From contig JAJDYJ010000032.1 of assembly GCA_022822865.1 (NCBI GenBank), positions 1 through 64,000 on the forward strand: a stretch of DNA of 64,000 nt. Direction: 5' to 3'. A model generated the notes under the pieces. It was not told the DNA's origin, searched no databases, and saw only the letters and a program-made list of their open reading frames with translations. Source of the stretch: Pseudomonadales bacterium. GTDB lineage: Bacteria; Pseudomonadota; Gammaproteobacteria; Pseudomonadales; Pseudohongiellaceae. The translations under genes were made by a program, and so were the position numbers. Positions 58,728 to 64,000 of the stretch are shown in pieces (position 1 is the first letter of the stretch; each line of letters opens with the position of its first letter).

Positions 58728-60176
58728 TTACTCCAGGATTCGCGCTTTCCAGAAATACTTTCGAAATCCGCGTTGCGGGTCATTCTGCCGCACGCGGAAA
58801 TGCACCGAGATTCTTGATCCGGATTCTATACTGCCTTCGCGCACTTCGGTGAAATCCATCATCAGTTTGCCGCCGCCGTCGAACTGCACCATGCCGAAAT
58901 AGGCCGGCGGGCTCGGGTCGAAAGTGAGGCGGTCGGCGGTCCAGGTGAGTACTTCGCCCTGTTTGTCGGCGAAGCTGTACGGGTCCTGGCTGTCGAGGGC
59001 GTTGCACTCCGGATTGACGCAATACTTTTCCCGCGGAATCTGCACGGTGCCGCATGTCCTGCACTTGCCGCCGGCGAAGGAAGTCACCAGGTCCCGGCGG
59101 CGATTATAGCCGGACAGGTACGTCTGCTTGTCGGTTTCGCCGCGCTTGCCGATGTCGCGCTCGATCAGGTCGTTGAACGCCAGGAATCTGGCGTAGTTCG
59201 TTTCCTCGCGGCCTGAGGCGAGCGCCCCGGATACGCCGCTTGCAGGCTTGAAACCGCCGATCGCATCGGTGGCGCGGAACAGCAAGGCGTCGCAGCCTTG
59301 CCCGAAACCCGTGAGCAGGATGAGGTCGCCGGGTTTGGCGGACTCGAGTGTTTTGGCGAGCAGCAGGAGCGGTTGCGCCGCTCCCGCAACGCCCACGGTC
59401 GCGGCCTGGTTGTCGACGATGGCGCTGGGATTGATGCCGAGCCGCTTCGCCACCGCCGGCGGCGTGCGCGCCTGATCGGTCGGCAAGATGAAATGCGCGA
59501 TGTCTCCGGCTGCGACGCCGCAATTTTCAAACAAGCGATTGACGGTTTCCGGCACGATCTTCAGATAGCCTTCGTCGCGGATCCAGCGTTCTTCCCAATC
59601 GTAGTCGAACTCGCCGCCGCGATAGTGATCGACGAAGTCCGTCGCGAGACTTTCGCCGCCGAGGAATTCGGCGAGCGCCGGCCCGCCGCCGGTAGCGATG
59701 GCGGCCGCCGCATCGCCCCAAAGCATCTCGGCGCGGGAGCCGGCCTTGGACCGGCGATGTTCCGAGGCGATCACCATGCCGTCGCGGTCGCCTTGCAACA
59801 GCGCCAGCAAGGCCGATGTTGCGGCGCGCTGGGAGGCGCCGATATCGAGCGCCTGCACCTGCCGCGGCAGGTCGAGGGCTTCGGCGAGCACGACGGAGTT
59901 CTGGCGGTCGAGAAAGGGAAAGGTGGTCGATGCGAAATAGAGGCTTTCCGGCGCGTAGCCGTCGAATCCGGTGAGACAATCGACGGCGGCTTCGACGCCC
60001 ATGGTGATGGTGTCCTCGTCCCAGTTGCACATGCTGCGCTCGCCGCGGCCAAGCCCTTTCAGACTTGCGTCGAACCAGGCGTTCGCCTCGGCGATGACGG
60101 CCCGTTGCAGCCGCGCCTGCGGAATATAGGCGCCGAATCCGGTGATTCCTCTGCTCAATTCGTTTTCCTCGGCCAC
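58728..60176 (-). CDS. HMG-CoA synthase-like domain fused to DUF35 OB-fold zinc ribbon
   Basis: The protein has 482 residues with GTG start at 60176 (weak ribosome binding site). Residues 1-340 are a thiolase-superfamily domain of the KASIII/HMG-CoA synthase type (ITGFGAYIPQARL, ATVGVAGAAQPLLLL). The site that normally carries the Cys nucleophile reads IGASQRAATSAL with Ser instead, so condensation activity is doubtful. Residues about 360-480 form a DUF35 module: zinc ribbon CRTCG...CVNPEC followed by an OB fold. It probably acts with the thiolase as a substrate-binding or acyl-CoA chaperone subunit. First gene of the acyl-CoA operon. Confidence 0.85.
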   Translation of the reverse strand: MAEENELSRGITGFGAYIPQARLQRAVIAEANAWFDASLKGLGRGERSMCNWDEDTITMGVEAAVDCLTGFDGYAPESLYFASTTFPFLDRQNSVVLAEALDLPRQVQALDIGASQRAATSALLALLQGDRDGMVIASEHRRSKAGSRAEMLWGDAAAAIATGGGPALAEFLGGESLATDFVDHYRGGEFDYDWEERWIRDEGYLKIVPETVNRLFENCGVAAGDIAHFILPTDQARTPPAVAKRLGINPSAIVDNQAATVGVAGAAQPLLLLAKTLESAKPGDLILLTGFGQGCDALLFRATDAIGGFKPASGVSGALASGREETNYARFLAFNDLIERDIGKRGETDKQTYLSGYNRRRDLVTSFAGGKCRTCGTVQIPREKYCVNPECNALDSQDPYSFADKQGEVLTWTADRLTFDPSPPAYFGMVQFDGGGKLMMDFTEVREGSIESGSRISVHFRVRQNDPQRGFRKYFWKARILE

Positions 60177-60252
60177 TCGTTTGCGCCCGGGCGCACAAGA
60201 CCGCGGATTTTATTGGAAACGCGAGGTGATTTCAGCTTTAGCAACGGAATGT

Positions 60253-60275
60253 GGCTTCGAACCGCCGGCGGCTAA
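60253..60275 (+). repeat. Possible remnant of repeat A
   Basis: GGCTTCGAACCG followed by CCGGCGGC resembles the beginning of repeat A, but the rest of the element is missing. It lies in the short gap between the HMG-CoA synthase-like gene and the YdeI gene. Confidence 0.3.
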
Positions 60276-60294
60276 CATCGTGGGTTTTCGGGCT

Positions 60295-60891
60295 TTAGCG
60301 GTACTTGTCGTGGAGGCCGATGCCGGCGAGGATTTGGGGGTGGGATTTTTCCAGGCGGGAGAGGCGGGTTTTTTCCTGTTTGGCGCTGCCGATGTGCTCG
60401 GCGTATTCCTTTTGTTTGCCGGGGGTGAGCTTGTTGAAGGCCTTGTCCAAGGCGGAATCTTCTTTCATGGCGTGTTCGAGTTCATGTGGAATCCGCAATT
60501 GTCGGGATACCGGTTTTACCTTTTTGCCGGCTTTGTGATTTTCGATGGCTTCGAGGACGTAGGCGCGTAGCAGGTCGCGGGGGACTTCCTCGCCGGGGGC
60601 GAACTTCCATTGGCGCATGGCCTGGGTTTTGCCTTCCTGGGCGTTGGTCAGTTTGCCGGCCTTGTCCTTGAGGAAAACGCCCTGGTGGAACCAGAGCGCG
60701 CAATGTTGCTTGAAGCCGGCGAAGCCGATCAGGTTCTTGCCGTCGCAGAGATAGGCGGGAATTCCCCACTTGATGTCTTCGTTCAGCCCGATGGCGAGCA
60801 GAACTTCGCGAAAAGCGAGAAACTGCTCGCGCCATTGGGGATGTTTGTCCAGGTACTCGTCGACCCGGCTGTCGCTTTTGCCGGCCTTCAT
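60295..60891 (-). CDS. YdeI/DUF1801 family protein
   Basis: The protein has 198 residues. The DUF1801 part shows WREQFLAFREVLLAIGLNED, IKWGIPAYLCDGKNLIGFAG and ALWFHQG; the OmdA-like C-terminus has LDKAFNKLTPGKQKEYAEHI and a Lys-rich end. YdeI proteins are small cytoplasmic proteins of unclear function, linked to stress resistance in some species. The ATG directly follows the stop codon of the serine hydrolase gene without a gap, so both belong to one transcript. Confidence 0.88.
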   Translation of the reverse strand: MKAGKSDSRVDEYLDKHPQWREQFLAFREVLLAIGLNEDIKWGIPAYLCDGKNLIGFAGFKQHCALWFHQGVFLKDKAGKLTNAQEGKTQAMRQWKFAPGEEVPRDLLRAYVLEAIENHKAGKKVKPVSRQLRIPHELEHAMKEDSALDKAFNKLTPGKQKEYAEHIGSAKQEKTRLSRLEKSHPQILAGIGLHDKYR

Positions 60892-62148
60892 TCAGCTTCT
60901 GCGCTCGACGATGGCTTCGTCGACCAGGCGTCGGAAATTTTCGCGGAAGCCGCCGCCGCGAGAGGGTGAGACCTGGCCCATGATTACCATGACCATGTTC
61001 TCGTTGGGGTCGATGAAATAGCGCGTGGCCGCGGAGCCGTCCCACCAGATCACGCCGTTGCTGACGGGGAAGTCGTAGGCTTCGGATTCCATGACAAGGT
61101 TGAAGCCGCCGAGGGTCCAGCCCGAGCCGAGCCAGTAGCCGCCGGCGCCGATGGGCATGGCGGCGTCGGGCACGGCGTTCTGGTACATCAGTTCGGCGGT
61201 TTCGGTTTGCAGCACGCGCTCGCCGTCGAGTTCGCCCCTGTTCAATATCATCTGGCTGTAGCGCATGAAGTCGGGCGCCGTGGACAGCAGGCCGACGCCG
61301 CCTTCTATCAGCGGCGGCCGCGATGTCCATGGCACCTGTTCGATCTGGTAGGGATTCAGGCGGCCGTCCGCGGGCCGGTAGACCACCGCAAGCCGTTCGG
61401 CGTCTTCGCCTTCGGCCCAGAACATGGTGCTGTCCATGCCAAGAGGTTCGAACAGGTTCTCTTGCAGGTATTCGTCGAAAGGCTGGCCGGACCAGACTTC
61501 GACGAGCTTGCCGAGGATGGTGGCGTGGATGCCATAGCGGAAAGCCGTGCCGGGGTCGTGGTATAGCGGGATGCGCGCGGCATTGCTCGTCATTTCATCG
61601 AGGCTGATCGACTTGTCGCGCACGTTGTGCTCGCGATAGAGCGCGGAACTGCGAGACCCGAGTCCGGAAGTATGCGTGAGCAGATGCGCCACGGTAATGT
61701 CGCCGACGCGCTCGCGGGTTTGCGTAATGTCGGTGCCGCCGGGGTCGAGCAGCACGCGCTGGTCGGCGAATTCGGGAAGGTACATCGAGATCGGGTCGTC
61801 GAAATCGAACTTGCCCTGTTCGTATTGCTGCAAAACGGCGGTGCTGGTGACCTGCCGCGTCATCGAATAGATGCGGAACAGGGTGTCCGGCCGCATTGCC
61901 CGGCCGTTTTCCAGGTCGTATTGTCCCAGGGCTTCGAAGTAGACGAGCTTCCCGTCGCGGGCGACCGCCGCTACCACGCCGGGTATGTCGCCGTCGTCGA
62001 TGTGCTGTTGCAGTCTGGCGGTAACGAGTTCCAGTTTCGCCGCGTCCATGCCGGCCGAAGCCGGATCCGCCGGTTGCAATTCCTGTCCCGCGGCAAGATT
62101 CGCCAGCAGCAGCGGAAAACAAAGAACAGCACGTGCGAGCGTTTTCAT
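60892..62148 (-). CDS. Exported serine hydrolase, class C beta-lactamase/EstB family
   Basis: The protein has 418 residues with a signal peptide ending near LAAGQ. The fold is clear from GVVAAVARDGKLVYFEALG, HLLTHTSGLG and the late GGYWLGSGW region. The nucleophile motif reads YSMTRQVTS: the usual Ser-x-x-Lys has Arg in place of Lys. The Tyr of the YxN-like motif may be in FRYGIHATILGKL. If the Lys is truly absent, the general base must be supplied otherwise. The substrate is unknown. Confidence 0.87.
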   Translation of the reverse strand: MKTLARAVLCFPLLLANLAAGQELQPADPASAGMDAAKLELVTARLQQHIDDGDIPGVVAAVARDGKLVYFEALGQYDLENGRAMRPDTLFRIYSMTRQVTSTAVLQQYEQGKFDFDDPISMYLPEFADQRVLLDPGGTDITQTRERVGDITVAHLLTHTSGLGSRSSALYREHNVRDKSISLDEMTSNAARIPLYHDPGTAFRYGIHATILGKLVEVWSGQPFDEYLQENLFEPLGMDSTMFWAEGEDAERLAVVYRPADGRLNPYQIEQVPWTSRPPLIEGGVGLLSTAPDFMRYSQMILNRGELDGERVLQTETAELMYQNAVPDAAMPIGAGGYWLGSGWTLGGFNLVMESEAYDFPVSNGVIWWDGSAATRYFIDPNENMVMVIMGQVSPSRGGGFRENFRRLVDEAIVERRS

Positions 62149-62238
62149 GGACGATCTCCCGAAAGAATCTGTCAGCCGGCGGCCACTCAAGTTATACCGA
62201 CTGCCGTGTTTTGTCTAACCCCCGACCGCAGCCCTGAA

Positions 62239-63432
62239 TCAGACCGCGGTGAAGGCCTGAATGCCGGTCTGGGCGCGGCCGAGAATCAGGGCGTGGATGT
62301 CCTGGGTGCCTTCGTAGGTGTTGACGACTTCCAGGTTCTGCGCGTGGCGCATGACCGGGAATTCGTCGGAAATGCCGTTGCCGCCGAGCATGTCGCGGGC
62401 CTCTCTGGCGGCGTCGAGCGCCTTGAGGCAGGAATTGCGCTTGAGCATCGAGATCAGCGGCGGCGCGAGCTTGCCTTCGTCGCGCAGGCGGCAGGCGCGC
62501 AGGCAGCCTTGCAGGCCGATGCTGATGTCGGTCTGCATTTGCGCGAGCTTTTTCTGAATCAGTTGATTCGCCGCCAGGGGCCGGTTGAACTGCTTGCGGT
62601 CGAGCGTGTATTGCAGGGCTGTATGCCAGCAGGTCCGGGCCGCGCCAAGGGCGCCCCAGGCGATGCCGAGCCGGGCGGAGTTCAGGCAACTGAAAGGACC
62701 GCCGAGCCCGCGAGCGCCCGGCAGCAGGTTTTCTTCGGGAACGAACACTTCGTCCATCACGATTTCGCCGGTGATCGAGGCGCGCAAGGCCAGCTTGCCT
62801 TCGATCTTCGGTGCGCTCAGGCCTGCCATGCCCTTGTCGAGGATAAAGCCTCGGATCACGCCATCGTCGTCCTTGGCCCAGACGATGAAAACGTCGGAGA
62901 TGGGAGAGTTGCTGATCCAGTTTTTGGCGCCGGTCAGAACATAGCCGCCGTCGGCGCTGCGCGCCCGGGTAATCATGCCGCCTGCGTCGGAACCGTAATC
63001 GGGTTCGGTCAGGCCGAAGCAGCCGATCAGTTCCCCTTTGGCGAGGCCGGGCAGGTATTTCCTTTTTTGCGCTTCGCTGCCGAAGGTGTTGATGGGATGC
63101 ATGACGAGGCTCGATTGCACGGACATCATCGAGCGGTAACCGGAATCGACGGCTTCGACTTCCTGCGCCACGAGCCCGTAGCAGACGTAGTTCATGCCGG
63201 CGCAGCCATTGCCTTCGATCATGCAGCCGAGCAGGCCCAGTTCGCCCATTTCGCGAAAGATTTCGGGATCGGTTTCCTCCTTACGATAGGCTTCGCGCAC
63301 CCGTGGCAGCAACTTCTCCTGCGCATATTGCCGCACGGTGTCGCGCACCATGCGTTCCTCTTCGCTGAGTTGCTCGTCAAGGAGGAAGGGGTCGTCCCAC
63401 TGGAAGGGAAATGCGTCGGGATTCCTGGACAT
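62239..63432 (-). CDS. gcdH: Glutaryl-CoA dehydrogenase
   Basis: The protein has 397 residues. [21 protein letters not shown] at its start, [33 protein letters not shown], and [19 protein letters not shown] with the catalytic Glu match GcdH closely. It oxidises and decarboxylates glutaryl-CoA to crotonyl-CoA in lysine/tryptophan degradation. It stands alone on the minus strand, divergent from uvrD. Confidence 0.94.
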   Translation of the reverse strand: MSRNPDAFPFQWDDPFLLDEQLSEEERMVRDTVRQYAQEKLLPRVREAYRKEETDPEIFREMGELGLLGCMIEGNGCAGMNYVCYGLVAQEVEAVDSGYRSMMSVQSSLVMHPINTFGSEAQKRKYLPGLAKGELIGCFGLTEPDYGSDAGGMITRARSADGGYVLTGAKNWISNSPISDVFIVWAKDDDGVIRGFILDKGMAGLSAPKIEGKLALRASITGEIVMDEVFVPEENLLPGARGLGGPFSCLNSARLGIAWGALGAARTCWHTALQYTLDRKQFNRPLAANQLIQKKLAQMQTDISIGLQGCLRACRLRDEGKLAPPLISMLKRNSCLKALDAAREARDMLGGNGISDEFPVMRHAQNLEVVNTYEGTQDIHALILGRAQTGIQAFTAV

Positions 63433-63516
63433 GCCGGCCTCCGGGCCATATTCGGGCTGCGGCGCGAAAGTCTACCAGATTAAGCGGCGCGGGCAGAGCA
63501 CTGCTAGAATTGGGGC

Positions 63517-64000
63517 ATGGATTCCTCGCCTATTCTTGATTCCCTTAACGAACAGCAACGCGAAGCCGTGACCAGCCGGGCGCAGAACCTGCTGGTGCTG
63601 GCCGGCGCGGGCAGCGGGAAGACCCGGGTGCTCGTGCATCGGATTGGCTGGTTGCTGGCTACGGGGCAGTGTTCGCCTTTCGAATTGCTTGCGGTGACTT
63701 TTACCAACAAGGCGGCGCGGGAGATGCGCGAGCGGGTCGAGGCCCTGTTGGCGGCGGGCCTGGGCGGAAACGGGGAAGCGCAGGCCGCCGGCCTCGTGCG
63801 GGGGATGTGGATCGGGACTTTTCACGCGCTAGCGCGGCGGCTGTTGATGACGCACCAGCAGGAGGCCGGGTTTCCGGGCGGATTTACCGTCATCGACAGC
63901 GACGACCAGTTGAGGATGATCAAGCGGCTGGCGCGGGACATGCATATCGACGATTCGCGCTGGCCGGCGCGGCGCTGCCAGTGGGCCATCAATTCCTGGA
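63517..64000 (+). CDS. uvrD: DNA helicase II UvrD, 5' part
   Basis: The frame opens at ATG 63517 and runs off the window end after 161 codons. It reads [18 protein letters not shown], then the Walker [13 protein letters not shown], motif Ia [15 protein letters not shown], and [10 protein letters not shown], the hallmarks of the UvrD/PcrA superfamily 1 helicases. UvrD acts in nucleotide excision and mismatch repair. It is divergent from gcdH with an 84-nt gap. Confidence 0.93.
   Translation, partial: MDSSPILDSLNEQQREAVTSRAQNLLVLAGAGSGKTRVLVHRIGWLLATGQCSPFELLAVTFTNKAAREMRERVEALLAAGLGGNGEAQAAGLVRGMWIGTFHALARRLLMTHQQEAGFPGGFTVIDSDDQLRMIKRLARDMHIDDSRWPARRCQWAINSW

Noticed and set aside
1..64000. 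CRISPR array, tRNA, rRNA, or prophage
   Set aside because: I saw no regularly spaced direct repeats, no tRNA cloverleaf or rRNA-like stretch in the short intergenic gaps, and no phage structural genes.

Overview
The window is GC-rich, densely coded DNA from a Gammaproteobacterium. The support for that is the uvrD start, gcdH, the Tat and Sec exported periplasmic enzymes, the MocR regulator and the mau-type amine dehydrogenase operon. I cannot place it to family. Gene ends often overlap by 1-50 nt, so operons are compact. No rRNA, tRNA or CRISPR array was recognised.

The most striking region is 1816-12620, a compact aerobic sterol biosynthesis locus. One plus-strand operon encodes SdmB (reductase) and SdmA (Rieske oxygenase) for bacterial C-4 demethylation, an ERG24-type sterol C-14 reductase, CYP51, and one 1134-residue protein that joins squalene monooxygenase to oxidosqualene cyclase. 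A convergent squalene synthase supplies squalene, and a COG2907-like flavoprotein sits behind it. A 163-bp imperfect palindrome separates the two convergent gene ends and supplies the last codons of the squalene synthase.

A second notable gene is at 24110-25264. It encodes an exported redoxin whose UxxC active site is interrupted by an in-frame TGA, followed at the right distance by a perfect 7-bp hairpin with a G-starting loop. This is a strong selenoprotein candidate.

Other regions are as follows. At 1-1755 there is the edge of an IS110-family transposase and two exported proteins. At 12592-19542 there are exported beta-propeller, FG-GAP, hydrolase and membrane proteins with small dispersed repeats. 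At 19666-24071 there are a permease, a cyclase, and a MocR regulator divergent from a rhodanese. At 25573-26333 there is a VapC toxin module. At 27509-34713 there is a permease facing a five-gene operon of transporter, aldo-keto reductase, TauD/SyrP-like dioxygenase, diaminopropionate ammonia-lyase-like enzyme and M20 hydrolase. At 34858-39117 there are an AmiD amidase and a mauBEDA plus cytochrome c operon for a TTQ amine dehydrogenase, with no mauG. At 39192-42580 there is a defence-like patch: an AT-rich HNH nuclease, HigBA, and an XRE regulator fused to an RNase H-like (DUF429-like) domain. At 42683-46589 there is an exported 3-keto-glycoside type set (DUF1080, GMC oxidoreductase with its subunit 3, sugar isomerase). 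At 46739-47361 there is a second PIN toxin module. At 47375-51059 there are an alkylsulfatase and a TPR protein. At 51155-60176 there is a seven-gene acyl-CoA catabolic operon. At 60295-64000 there are a YdeI protein, a serine hydrolase, glutaryl-CoA dehydrogenase and the 5' end of uvrD.

Taken together, the genes suggest an aerobic heterotroph that makes its own sterols and degrades amines, sulfate esters, glycosides and branched acyl-CoAs. Selenocysteine and TTQ cofactor machinery must be encoded elsewhere if the calls here are right.
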